From Nonomuraea roseoviolacea subsp. carminata (GTDB lineage Bacteria > Actinomycetota > Actinomycetes > Streptosporangiales > Streptosporangiaceae): 64,000 bases of DNA. Below, one piece after another: positions 8,101 through 15,355 of this stretch. The stretch spans positions 2,046,001 to 2,110,000 of the forward strand of contig NZ_JAMZEC010000001.1 in NCBI RefSeq assembly GCF_024172185.1. Direction: 5' to 3'. Numbering within the stretch: position 1 is the stretch's first letter; every line of letters starts with the position of its first letter. A program made the position numbers and the translations under genes. The notes under the pieces are model-generated. The model made no database searches and was not told the DNA's origin. It saw nothing but the letters and a program-made list of their open reading frames with translations.

Positions 8101-9248
8101 AGGCCGAAGGCCATCGGCAGCCGCACCAGCGGGTCGAACTTGCGCAGGTTGCGCAGCGGCGCGAGCGGACCGTCGAGCAGCCAGCGCATCGGCTCGGCGA
8201 CGATCGGCTCCAGCGCGCTCGTGTGCCCGGCGACCAGCGCGGTGACGCCCACGAGGAACAGCGTGATCACGAAGCCGCGGGCGGGCAGGTCGCGGCGCAC
8301 CAGCCCGGCCAGGCCGAGCGCGGCGAGCACGCCGGTGACCACGACCATGGCGGCCGAGGTGGCGATGGCGTAGCCGGGCGGCTGCTGGTCCACCCCGTTG
8401 ACGGTCAGGAAGCGCACCCAGTCGGAGGTGCCGCGCAGCACGTTCGTCAACGACGTGACGGCCGTCGTCGTAGACGCGTTCTCGGTGTAGGGCAGGAACG
8501 AGAACGCGTACCGGCCGACGAGCAGCAGCGGCGCCCACCAGAACAGCGTGGCCACCGCGACCGCGCCCGACCACCAGCCGAGCAGCCGCCAGCGCGGCAC
8601 CGGCCGCGGCCGGGTCAGGATGTAGACGACGGGGGCGACGAGCACGGCGAGCACGGCGACGGCGTTCACGCCGCCGCACAGCGCGACGGCCAGCGCCGAG
8701 CGGATCGCGCCGCGGGCCCGCTGCCCGGTCTCCGACGCGGTCAGCAGCGGGACGAGGATCCACGGCAGCATCGCGGCGGGCAGCCACTCGATCGAGATCT
8801 CGCCGAGGATGGACAGCGCGCGCGGGGCCAGCGCGTACGCCAGGGCGCCGGCGATCCGGGTGCCCGGCGTACCGACGCCGAGCTGCCGCGTCAGCCGCTC
8901 CACGCCGAGGAACGCCACGCTGAGCAGCAGCGTCAGCCAGAGCCGCTGCGTCACCCACGGCTCGACGCCGGCCAGCTCGCCCAGCGCGAAGAAGGGGCCC
9001 ATGGGGAACAGGTAGCCGGCGGCCTGGTTCTGGAGCTGGCCGAAGTGCTGGAGGTCCCACAGGTGGGCGGCCCGCTCCAGCCAGCCGAGCGGGTTGAGCG
9101 CCAGGTCGATCTTGGTGTCGCCCATGATGCTGCCGGGCCTGGTGGTGAACGACAGCACGGCGAAGCCGAGGCAGCAGAGCAGCAGCCACACCCGGTGCCG
9201 GGCCTTGTCGGTCACCACCGCTCGCGCTGTCTCGGAAGCGCCTACCAC
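5082..9248 (-). CDS. aftD: AftD-type alpha-(1->3)-arabinofuranosyltransferase homologue (GT-C, DUF3367)
   Basis: At 1388 residues this is almost the length of mycobacterial AftD (about 1400). The first periplasmic loop contains PGSIMGDTKIDLALNPLGWL (Asp44, Asp48), the conserved acidic patch of this GT-C group. About ten helices occupy residues 20-430. A long extracytoplasmic part follows, with two discoidin/CBM-like modules (about 735-830, with GEWLRVDLPQPREIPDFKV, and about 955-1040, with PTLTLRWNGKKTISRL), and four helices lie between about 1225 and 1370. AftD adds alpha-1,3-arabinofuranose branches in arabinogalactan/LAM using decaprenyl-phosphoryl-arabinose. The GTG at 9248 has GGGAGGA 5 bases upstream and overlaps the preceding GT4 stop by 7 bases, so it is last in a coupled operon. 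The acceptor in a non-mycolate actinomycete is unknown. Confidence 0.88.
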   Translation of the reverse strand: MVGASETARAVVTDKARHRVWLLLCCLGFAVLSFTTRPGSIMGDTKIDLALNPLGWLERAAHLWDLQHFGQLQNQAAGYLFPMGPFFALGELAGVEPWVTQRLWLTLLLSVAFLGVERLTRQLGVGTPGTRIAGALAYALAPRALSILGEISIEWLPAAMLPWILVPLLTASETGQRARGAIRSALAVALCGGVNAVAVLAVLVAPVVYILTRPRPVPRWRLLGWWSGAVAVATLFWWAPLLLVGRYAFSFLPYTENASTTTAVTSLTNVLRGTSDWVRFLTVNGVDQQPPGYAIATSAAMVVVTGVLAALGLAGLVRRDLPARGFVITLFLVGVTALVAGHTSALEPIVAEPMRWLLDGPLAPLRNLRKFDPLVRLPMAFGLAHLLAVTHRRARAARPTAGLPLAARLRANVRLPVRVVALAALAGLVLPVFNQGLAMPGSFKEVPLYWRQAAAWINENAGDDGVLVVPGAKFGEYLWGRPVDDPMQPLFKARWTARQVTAAGSVGLTRLLDAVDQRLTSGEGSAGLTEVLRRLGVHYLLVRNDLMRANLQGAWPARVQEALRESPGISRIRAFGGEVGDGFTDDAVDSVDWPAPALELYEVAGNADLVGVEAAGDAVRVRGGPDSLLTMGDLGLLGTGPVLVNDDASTYEVPTVVSDALRLRERQFGEIRTNWTPTLTADRRADFTGVRALDLLEKGWLEETSTAEYDGISAITASSSVADSDAISGLSTPGRGPWAAMDGDYETGWESGGWHRPEGEWLRVDLPQPREIPDFKVTFTNNVLLGQSIRRVAVETENGRLVQDVRQTNEPQTLHAPPGTTTWLRIRILATYDSDWSFVQRVGITEMTIPGVLPGRTIRLPGRSGDAYVMDRGLDARPQCMRNRDRWVCNPLLARPGEEGAGFDRTFTAERRHAAALQGTAILRDAGLVDRYSRLSADLTRVQGTSQVSKDPVVAPRSAFDADAATTWVPSPSDGEPTLTLRWNGKKTISRLQVARPGGDKQPLDIIIAGDKGVVRSGRVDAGGVIRFKPITTTQLKLRFFPVSRRLQVTELIIPGVSPASRPQGIPFRLPCGQGPELRVNGKVVQTRVTGTYADLLEQRPVRFTACGRVTLSAGDNRVRAAGWDPFAVEGLVIGALPEQPLQVEGAAAPGTWTQSEREVRVSAPKDSFLVVNENYNAGWRASLDGQTLRPVRIDGWKQAWELPAGTSGTVRLEYGPDRPYWLALALGLGGIALLALLALVMRGPRPEHVMETAAAGRSRLSGWRMPYAIAAGMAFGAWVAGWAGMLVVLAVVVAVLWAPARRALPRWLAPHWAAALLFCLATASLAAAMALRDYGADVDVLTDHVPQLVACAAMGVLFGRLVSEPAQPDAPPELPAEEPMLTGARSA

Positions 9249-10375
9249 CGCTCCTCCCTCAGGGGCGCCGGGACGGCCCACATGGGGGCCGGCGCGGGAC
9301 GGCCGCGGATCAGCTCGGCCATGCGTTCCGCGCTGCTCTGCCACGAGAACCGGGCCGCCCACGACCGGCACCGGTCGGCGTACGCGTCGGCGCGGCCGCC
9401 GGCCAGCTCGTCGAGCGCGGCGGAGACGCCCTTGGCCAGGTCGGTGCCCTCGGGCAGCAGCCAGCCGGTCTCGCCGTGCCGTACGGCGTCGCGCAGCCCG
9501 TCCACGTCGAAGGCGACCGTCGGGACGCCGAGCGCGGCGGCCTCCAGCACGCACAGACCCCAGCCCTCGCCCTGGGAGGCGTTGACCTGGAGCCAGGCGG
9601 AGGCGATGAGCCGTTCCTTGTCCGCTTCGGACAGGTATCCGTGCATGGTGACGCCCTCCGGCAGCCGGGCGCGCAGGCGCGCCTCCTCGGGGCCGCGGCC
9701 GACGACGTCCACGGTCAGGCCGGGCCAGCGCTCCCTCAGCTCGGTCACGGCGTCGATGAGCAGGTCCACGCGCTTGTGCGCGACGAGCCGGCCGACGCAG
9801 ACGAGCCGGGGGGCGGCGCTCTTGCTGATCCCGGCGGGCGCGCCGACGCTCACGCCGTTGGGGACGATGTGGATGGGGCCGGTCCAGCCGAGCCGCTCGC
9901 GCATGGCCTCCACGGTGGACGGCGAGACGGCCACGCTCCGGTGCCGGCGGTAGGTCCAGCGGGAGACCGGCCCCTCCAGGAAGCGGCCGACCGCGGCGAG
10001 CCAGCGCGGCAGGTGGACGCCGAACTGCCGGTCGTGGACGTGGTGGACCACGCAGATCACGCCGGTGCGGCGGGGCAGCACCCAGGGGGTGAAGAACGGG
10101 ATGCCGTTCTGGCAGTCGAGCACCGCGTCGAACCGCGAGCGGCGGGGCAGCAGCCAGGCCAGCACCCGGGCGTAGACGGAGAACGGCCCGCCCATGCGGG
10201 CCAGCCGTACCCCGTCGATCTCCTCGCGGGCGCGTTGCCCGGGAGCCCGCGCGGTCACGAAGTGAACGGTGTGGCCCGCCGCCGCGAGGCGGCGGGCCAT
10301 CTCCCACGCGTAGGTCTCGGCGCCTCCCGCGGCCGGATGCCACGGATCACGCCAGTTGACGACGGCGATGTTCAC
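9242..10375 (-). CDS. GT4-family glycosyltransferase (Rv0225-like)
   Basis: This 377-residue GT-B enzyme opens IAVVNWRDPWHPAAGGAETYAWEMARRL, the nucleotide-sugar GT4 N-terminal pattern with a Gly-rich acceptor loop. The C-terminal domain has APRLVCVGRLVAHKRVDLLIDA and a donor-binding E-x7-E region (SQGEGWGLCVLEAAALGVPTVAF). It should transfer a hexose or similar sugar from a nucleotide donor on the cytoplasmic face. The GTG at 10375 overlaps the GT2 stop by 4 bases, and its own stop overlaps the aftD-like start, so GT2, GT4 and aftD form a coupled string. The combination suggests lipid-linked glycan assembly that ends with the GT-C enzyme outside the membrane. Donor and acceptor are not deducible. 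Confidence 0.85.
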   Translation of the reverse strand: MNIAVVNWRDPWHPAAGGAETYAWEMARRLAAAGHTVHFVTARAPGQRAREEIDGVRLARMGGPFSVYARVLAWLLPRRSRFDAVLDCQNGIPFFTPWVLPRRTGVICVVHHVHDRQFGVHLPRWLAAVGRFLEGPVSRWTYRRHRSVAVSPSTVEAMRERLGWTGPIHIVPNGVSVGAPAGISKSAAPRLVCVGRLVAHKRVDLLIDAVTELRERWPGLTVDVVGRGPEEARLRARLPEGVTMHGYLSEADKERLIASAWLQVNASQGEGWGLCVLEAAALGVPTVAFDVDGLRDAVRHGETGWLLPEGTDLAKGVSAALDELAGGRADAYADRCRSWAARFSWQSSAERMAELIRGRPAPAPMWAVPAPLREERW

Positions 10376-11175
10376 GGATACCCGACGGGGTCGAGCGGCG
10401 GCTCCCAGGCGGGGGCGCCCGCCGCGCGCGGCTCCAGGCGCAGCGTCAGCCAGATCCGGCCGAGCTCCAGCACGATGCCGGCGCTGTGCCGGGCCGGTGA
10501 GAAGCGCGAGCCGGGCATGTCGCGCCACTGCACGGGGATCTCCAGGACGTTCGCGCCCCGGTCGGCGCACCGGGCGAGCAGCTCGACGTCGAAGGCGAAG
10601 CCGGGCGTGCGCAGCCGCGCGGCGACCTCGCGGACGAGCGCGCCGTCGAAGAACTTGAAGCCGCACTGGGTGTCGCTGACGCCGCGCACCAGCGCCCTGG
10701 CCAGGGCGCGGAAGCCGACGGCGCCCAGCTCGCGCACCCGGCTGTGCCGGTTCTCCACGTCGGAGAAGGCGTGGGCGCGGGAGCCGACGACCACCCGCTC
10801 ACCGGAGAGCAGCAGGCCGAAGGCGGCGTCGATGGCGCTGAGGTCGGTGGCCATGTCGGCGTCCAGGAACCCGACGAAGGGAGCACGGGTCTCCAGCAGT
10901 CCGGCGCGGACGGCGGCCCCCTTGCCGGGGGTCTCGCACCGGGCCAGCCGGACCGGGACCGTCCCCCGCGGCCAGGTCCTGACGATCTCGGCGGTGGAGT
11001 CCGTGCTGTTGTTGTCGACGACGATGACGGCGGTCGGGAACGGCATGCGGGCAAGCTTCGCGCACAGCTGCAGGAGCCCCCCGGGGAGTCGTCCTTCCTC
11101 GTTGTAGGCGGGAATGACGATCTCGAGCAGTGGTGGTCGGCTCGTCCTCTCGTCCCCTTGGCGGGAGGGCGGCAT
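10372..11175 (-). CDS. GT2-family glycosyltransferase, dolichyl/polyprenyl-phosphate glucosyltransferase-like
   Basis: This 267-residue GT-A enzyme has the family landmarks: LEIVIPAYNEEGRLP at residue 17, VIVVDNNSTDSTAEI, GKGAAVRAG, FLDADMATD (the DXD metal site) and DTQCGFKFFDG. Its closest pattern is the dolichyl-phosphate beta-glucosyltransferase group, so it may charge a polyprenyl-phosphate carrier with a sugar for a GT-C enzyme. No C-terminal transmembrane pair is seen, so membrane association would be peripheral. It is first of a three-gene coupled string with the GT4 and aftD-like genes. The small DUF2613-like gene lies 11 bases upstream of its ATG, so all four may share one promoter with the operator at 11370. 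Confidence 0.85.
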   Translation of the reverse strand: MPPSRQGDERTSRPPLLEIVIPAYNEEGRLPGGLLQLCAKLARMPFPTAVIVVDNNSTDSTAEIVRTWPRGTVPVRLARCETPGKGAAVRAGLLETRAPFVGFLDADMATDLSAIDAAFGLLLSGERVVVGSRAHAFSDVENRHSRVRELGAVGFRALARALVRGVSDTQCGFKFFDGALVREVAARLRTPGFAFDVELLARCADRGANVLEIPVQWRDMPGSRFSPARHSAGIVLELGRIWLTLRLEPRAAGAPAWEPPLDPVGYP

Positions 11176-11186
11176 GACGGTGGTAT

Positions 11187-11321
11187 TTACCGGTCGCCGT
11201 AGTTGTAGAGCGGCTGGTTCACGGGCGTCGCGGTGGCGCCGGTGAAGGAGACCGTCGTGACGGTCGCGACGAGGGCGGCCACGGCGATGCCGATGATCGC
11301 TGCTAAGAGGATCTTTATCAC
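11187..11321 (-). CDS. 44-residue DUF2613-like membrane/secreted microprotein (Rv0236A-like)
   Basis: A short frame starts at GTG 11321 after a strong AGGAGGAA ribosome binding site and ends TAA at 11187. The peptide has one hydrophobic helix (residues 4-26, ILLAAIIGIAVAALVATV) followed by a short polar tail ending NQPLYNYGDR. Length, signal-like helix and the PVNQPLYNYGD tail fit the DUF2613 small secreted proteins encoded next to aftD in mycobacteria (Rv0236A). It is the first gene before GT2-GT4-aftD, and a CTAGAACC operator lies about 50 bases upstream. Function is unknown; a subunit or chaperone for the GT-C enzyme is a reasonable guess. Confidence 0.8.
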   Translation of the reverse strand: MIKILLAAIIGIAVAALVATVTTVSFTGATATPVNQPLYNYGDR

Positions 11322-11369
11322 TGGGGGGTTCCTCCTGGGGCGCGGCACTTGCGGGGGACCGTCACCAAC

Positions 11370-11384
11370 CTAGAACCAATTCTC
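11370..11384 (-). promoter_or_regulatory. CTAGAACC-type palindromic operator upstream of the DUF2613/GT2/GT4/aftD operon
   Basis: CTAGAACCAATTCTC contains AGAA-CCAA-TTCT, the same symmetric spacing as TAGAACNNGTTCTA. The octamer CTAGAACC is identical to those at 1884 and 2971. It lies 49-63 bases upstream of the microprotein start, in promoter position for the whole minus-strand operon. Confidence 0.6.
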
Positions 11385-11436
11385 GCTACTCGGAAGTAGC
11401 TAAACGAAATCTTAATAAAGCCACTGATCAATGGAC

Positions 11437-13233
11437 CTATTCGGACGAACCTTGAGCAATCGGCCCGCCGAAACGATACAGCCGCAGGTCAGGAGTGTCC
11501 ACGAGCAGCCTCGCCCCCTGGAGCAGGCGGTCGAAGTCGCGGCGCTCGGCCGGGGTCCCGGCGTCCACGACGACGTACCGAAACCCCGCTCCGGCAAGGC
11601 TTGGCGAGGGCGCTTCTAGTACGCGTTCTACCATTTGCGCCCGTTCGTCCTCGCTGGGCACCACCATGGCGCCGACGCGCACCGTGTCGTCGGCGACCAC
11701 CTCCCGGCCCCGGCCGGCGAAGAAGCGCTGTGCCGGGTCCAGCACCGGGCGCCCGCCGTTCCAGGGGAAGCGCCGGTAGGACTCGAACGGCAGGACGAGC
11801 ACGTCGCCGGGCTCGGGGTCGCGCCGGATCGTCTCGCGGGCGGCCGTCCAGCCCGCCGGGTACGTCACCGCGCGCAGCGCCCCCGCCCCGCCCCACGCCA
11901 TCGTGGGCAGCACGGCCAGGGGCACGGCCACGAGCGCGGCGACCCACCGGCCTCCTCCCGCCGACGACCGCCCCCCTCCCCCGAACGACCGGCCCGGGAC
12001 CGCCCGGCCCGCGACCGACCGGTCGGCGAGCGCCCTGTCCGTGAGCGCCCTGTCCGCGAGCGCCCTGTCCGCGAGCGCCCGCGACGCCGCGGCGGCGGCC
12101 AGCCCCAGCCCGGCCGCCTCCAGCAGGGCGAGGGGCGCGACGAACTGCTGGGCGTCCCGGAACACCGCGAACCCGCCCCAGAGGTGGATCAGCCCGGTGA
12201 GCGCGGCCCGGCCCGGGGCGGTCACGCCCAGGCACGCCACCCCGAACCCGGCCACCGCCGCCGCCACCAGCCCCCACCGCCAGGGCAGCTCTCGCCGCAC
12301 CACCCGTCCCCGCCAGGAGAAGCCGGCGAAGGCCGCGAAGCCCGCGATCCCGGCCAGGGCGAGCAGCAGCCGGACCGTGGCGCCGACCGGCGTGCCGTAC
12401 CCGGCCGGCACCGCGTACGCGTTCCAGATCCCGCCCAGCGACAGCAGACTGCCCACCGCACCGAACGGCCCGTCCGCCCGCGCCGCGAACGCCTCCACCC
12501 CGACGCCGTCACCGGTCACCGCGGCGGGCCGCAGCAGGGCCGGCACCAGCCACGGCAGGCTGAACGCCCCCAGGACGACGGCCGCCACGACGACCCGCCG
12601 CACCCTCGGCCGCCAAGCCGGCGCGCCAGGAAGGGGCTCATCGCGAAGGGGCGCCCCGCGAACGGGCGCCCCGGAAAACGCCGCGACCGGAAGGGCCGTC
12701 AGTGCCGTGACCGTCATGGCCGCGAACCCGCCCACCGCCGCGGGCAGCGCCGCCACCGCGAGCCGCCCCGCCCGCGGGGCCGGGGCCCACGCCGCGGCCA
12801 CCACCCACGGCAGCCCCGCGTACCCCAGCAGCAGCGCCCACTGCCCCATCAGCAGCCGCTCGGCCACGTACGGGTTCCACACGTAGAAGGCCCCCGCCAC
12901 GAGCCCCGGTCCGATCCCCATCCCACGCCCAAGCCCGCGCCCGTCCGACGGCACCAGCCGCGCCGCCCCCGAGCAGCCGAGCACGAAGACCAGCAGCAGG
13001 ACCACCTTCTGCACCAGCTCACCGGGCAGTACGGCCGACAGCGCCGTGACCACCGCGTCGCTCGGCACCACCCGCGGCGCGCCGCCCGACAGCCCGAACG
13101 TGAAGCGCGAGAACTCCGGGTCCGGCACGAACACCATGTCCTGCGCCAGCACGAACCCCCATCCCAGGGCGGGCCCGAGCGCGAGGCAGCCCAGCACGAG
13201 ACCGAGCAGGGCGGCGGCCGGGGTGCGGGACAT
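11437..13233 (-). CDS. large polytopic membrane protein, Rv0226c-like
   Basis: This 598-residue protein has an N-terminal signal-like helix, then about 11-12 transmembrane helices, and a soluble C-terminal domain (about residues 455-598). The segment VWNPYVAERLLMGQWALLLGYAGLPW (about residues 115-140) is the most diagnostic part and also occurs in AftD/GT-C-like proteins. I compare it with Rv0226c, which sits in the same mycobacterial neighbourhood. A cytoplasmic or periplasmic loop near residue 390 carries a five-residue repeat (ADRAL). The C-terminal domain includes PEPGDVLVLPFESYRRFPWNGGRPVLDPAQRFF, resembling the extracellular parts of lipid-linked sugar transferases. It is probably envelope glycan-related; the activity is not established. 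It is divergent from the 642-residue membrane protein at 13338. Confidence 0.7.
   Translation of the reverse strand: MSRTPAAALLGLVLGCLALGPALGWGFVLAQDMVFVPDPEFSRFTFGLSGGAPRVVPSDAVVTALSAVLPGELVQKVVLLLVFVLGCSGAARLVPSDGRGLGRGMGIGPGLVAGAFYVWNPYVAERLLMGQWALLLGYAGLPWVVAAAWAPAPRAGRLAVAALPAAVGGFAAMTVTALTALPVAAFSGAPVRGAPLRDEPLPGAPAWRPRVRRVVVAAVVLGAFSLPWLVPALLRPAAVTGDGVGVEAFAARADGPFGAVGSLLSLGGIWNAYAVPAGYGTPVGATVRLLLALAGIAGFAAFAGFSWRGRVVRRELPWRWGLVAAAVAGFGVACLGVTAPGRAALTGLIHLWGGFAVFRDAQQFVAPLALLEAAGLGLAAAAASRALADRALADRALTDRALADRSVAGRAVPGRSFGGGGRSSAGGGRWVAALVAVPLAVLPTMAWGGAGALRAVTYPAGWTAARETIRRDPEPGDVLVLPFESYRRFPWNGGRPVLDPAQRFFAGRGREVVADDTVRVGAMVVPSEDERAQMVERVLEAPSPSLAGAGFRYVVVDAGTPAERRDFDRLLQGARLLVDTPDLRLYRFGGPIAQGSSE
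11617..11630. promoter_or_regulatory. KstR-like motif embedded in coding sequence
   Basis: Read on the minus strand this is TAGAACGCGTACTA, 13 of 14 positions of TNNAACNNGTTNNA. It falls inside the Rv0226c-like gene, where it forces five A-ending codons in a stretch of six (GTA GAA CGC GTA CTA GAA) in a gene that otherwise uses G/C-ending codons. That departure suggests the DNA sequence itself may be selected. Chance remains possible. Confidence 0.35.
12026..12085. repeat. 15-bp in-frame tandem repeat
   Basis: Three near-perfect copies of GCGAGCGCCCTGTCC (12026-12070) and a fourth partial copy encode a repeated Ala-Asp-Arg-Ala-Leu pentapeptide in a hydrophilic loop of the Rv0226c-like membrane protein. 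Because the unit is a multiple of three, copy-number change would preserve the frame. Confidence 0.85.
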
Positions 13234-13337
13234 CCCGCTATGACATCACAACCGCACAACGGGCATTCCACCTCAATCCCCACCTGGATACGCTTCGCAG
13301 CGGGGAACCGGGGGGACCGCTGCAGCGGGAGGACGGG

Positions 13338-15266
13338 GTGACGAGCGAGGAGGCGGCCGCGGCCCGCCCGAGGCAGGACGAGCAGCCGGTGACGGCCCGG
13401 CCACGACAGGGCGAGGAGCCGGCGGCCCGCCCGCGGCAGCACGGCGACATCGTGCTGGCCGCGGCCATCGCCATGATCGCCGTGCAGCTCGTCTGGCGGT
13501 TCGACTTCATCCGCCGGACGTACTTCCGCCAGGACGACTTCACCTTCATCGCCCGCGGCCTGGAGCACGGCCTGACCTGGGACTACCTCATGCGGGTGGA
13601 CTACGGGCACCTGATGCCGGGGCCGTTCGCCATCCACTGGGCGATGGGGCGGGCCGGCGTCTACAACGACGTGCTGGCCCACCTGGTCACGCTCGGCCTG
13701 CTCGCCGCCGCCGCGTTCGCGCTGCTGAGGCTGCTGCGGCTGCTGTTCGGCACGCGGCCGGCGATCCTCGTGCCGCTCGGGTTCTACCTGCTGACGCCGC
13801 TGCTGGTCTCGTCGCTGTCGTGGTGGGCGGTCGTCATCGAGACGCTGCCGTTCCAGATCGCGCTGGCCATGGCGCTGGGCTCGCAGGTGCTCCACGCCCG
13901 CACCGGACGCTTCCGGCACGCGCTGGCCGTGGCCGCGTGGGCGGTGTTCGCCATGGTGTTCTTCGTCAAGGCGCCGTTCATCCTGGTGCTGGCGTTCGTG
14001 CTGACGATCGGCTGGTTCCCCGGGGCGCGCCGCCGGGCCGGCGCCTGGCTGCTCTATCTCGCCGTCGTCGCGGGCTACGCGGTGGTCTTCTTCCGGCAGC
14101 TCTTCACGTCGGTGCAGCTCACCAACGACACGGTACGGCCGGCGTTCCCGGACCCGGGCGTGGCCGTGAGCTTCGCCTGGAAGCTGCTGTCCGCCGCGCT
14201 GGTGCCGGGCGCCCTGGGCGGGCCGTGGCAGTGGTACCCGATCAGCGAGGACTACGCCATCGCCGCCGCCCCGCGGGCGCTCGCCTGGGCCGCTCTGGGC
14301 GTCGCGGTCGTCGCGGTGGGCGTGTCGCTGTGGTACCGCAGACGGGCCTGGCTGGCGTGGCTGACACTGCTCGGCTACTTCGTGCTGGCCGACGTGGTGC
14401 CCGTCATGATCGGGCGCATCGTGCAGCTCGGCCCCGACCTCGGCGGGCAGGAGCTGCGGTACGTGTCCTCGACCGCGATGCTGCTGGCCGTCGTGATCGG
14501 CCTGGCGTACATCCCCGTGCTCGGGGAGCCGGACCCCTGGCGCCGCCCGGCGCCCGGACCGCGCCGGCTGCCGCGGGTGCGCGCCGCGCTGCGGTACGCG
14601 TGGGTGCCGGTGGCCGCCGCGTTCACCGCCGGCTCGGTGTGGACGGCCGTCGCGTACGCGCGGATGCCGCTCGGCGACCACGTGAAGAGCTACGTCGCGA
14701 CGGGCCGCGCCGCGCTGGCCCGCGCCCCGATCAACGCGGTCATCCTGGACGCGCACGTGCCGGCCAGGGTCGTGCTGCCGCTGTTCTTCCGCGACTACGC
14801 GCTGGTCTCCCGGGTGCTCGGCCCCGTCGCGCCCAACCCGGTGACCTGGACGCGGCGGCTCACCGGCCCCGTGGCCAACCCGCTGGCCTTCGACGACGCC
14901 GGACGGCTGCGCCCCGTCGACATCCAGGGCATGACGATCCCCCAGCGCGGCGGCTGCACGCCGGTCTCGTCCCGGGAGAAGCGCTTCCGGCTGCCCGCGG
15001 CCGTGCCGGACGGCGAGTGGACCGTGCAGGTCGGCTACCTCAACCCCACGCCGTCCACGATCGCGGTGCGGCTCGGGGGCGCGGTGACGACGGTGCCGGC
15101 GGGCAAGGACTTCGGGTGGACGTTCGCCACGGTCGACGGCGGCGGCTCCGACGTGGGCATCCGGACGACCGACGGCCGTACGGTGTGCGTGGGCGAGATC
15201 AGGCTCGGCGTGCCGCGCCCGGCGGCGAACGGCACCCCGACCCCGCTCCAGCCGGTCAGCCCCTGA
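13338..15266 (+). CDS. polytopic membrane protein with extracytoplasmic C-terminus (possible GT-C-like)
   Basis: This 642-residue protein begins with a charged N-terminal stretch carrying three ARPRQ-type repeats (residues 7-35). About ten transmembrane helices follow from residue 37, and a soluble extracytoplasmic domain of about 180 residues ends it. The first loop after helix 1 contains RRTYFRQDDFTFIARGLEHG, an acidic DD pair in the position of the catalytic loop of GT-C glycosyltransferases. A His-containing loop (DYGHLMPGPFAIHW) follows. I do not recognise a named family. The GTG at 13338 is preceded by GGGAGGA. It is divergent from the Rv0226c-like gene with 104 bases between, which supports a role in the same envelope pathway. 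Confidence 0.75.
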   Translation: MTSEEAAAARPRQDEQPVTARPRQGEEPAARPRQHGDIVLAAAIAMIAVQLVWRFDFIRRTYFRQDDFTFIARGLEHGLTWDYLMRVDYGHLMPGPFAIHWAMGRAGVYNDVLAHLVTLGLLAAAAFALLRLLRLLFGTRPAILVPLGFYLLTPLLVSSLSWWAVVIETLPFQIALAMALGSQVLHARTGRFRHALAVAAWAVFAMVFFVKAPFILVLAFVLTIGWFPGARRRAGAWLLYLAVVAGYAVVFFRQLFTSVQLTNDTVRPAFPDPGVAVSFAWKLLSAALVPGALGGPWQWYPISEDYAIAAAPRALAWAALGVAVVAVGVSLWYRRRAWLAWLTLLGYFVLADVVPVMIGRIVQLGPDLGGQELRYVSSTAMLLAVVIGLAYIPVLGEPDPWRRPAPGPRRLPRVRAALRYAWVPVAAAFTAGSVWTAVAYARMPLGDHVKSYVATGRAALARAPINAVILDAHVPARVVLPLFFRDYALVSRVLGPVAPNPVTWTRRLTGPVANPLAFDDAGRLRPVDIQGMTIPQRGGCTPVSSREKRFRLPAAVPDGEWTVQVGYLNPTPSTIAVRLGGAVTTVPAGKDFGWTFATVDGGGSDVGIRTTDGRTVCVGEIRLGVPRPAANGTPTPLQPVSP

Positions 15267-15305
15267 GCCGCCCGGCCTCTCCGCGCACCCCGTGAGTCCC
15301 CCGTA

Positions 15306-15334
15306 GGGGGCCGGTCGATCGGTGGCCGGCCCCC
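15306..15334. terminator. bidirectional hairpin terminator between convergent genes
   Basis: GGGGGCCGG (15306-15314) pairs perfectly with CCGGCCCCC (15326-15334) around an 11-base loop. It lies between the stops of the plus-strand membrane protein (15266) and the minus-strand acyl-CoA dehydrogenase (15356) and could serve both. Confidence 0.75.
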
Positions 15335-15355
15335 ACCTCTACGCGGCCCCCGCGG

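Noticed and set aside
5214..9953. Plus-strand open frame of about 4.7 kb opposite the aftD-like gene
   Set aside because: It is the antisense frame of a GC-rich gene: composition is Gly/Arg/Pro/His/Gln-rich with no domain, while the minus strand encodes a clear AftD homologue.
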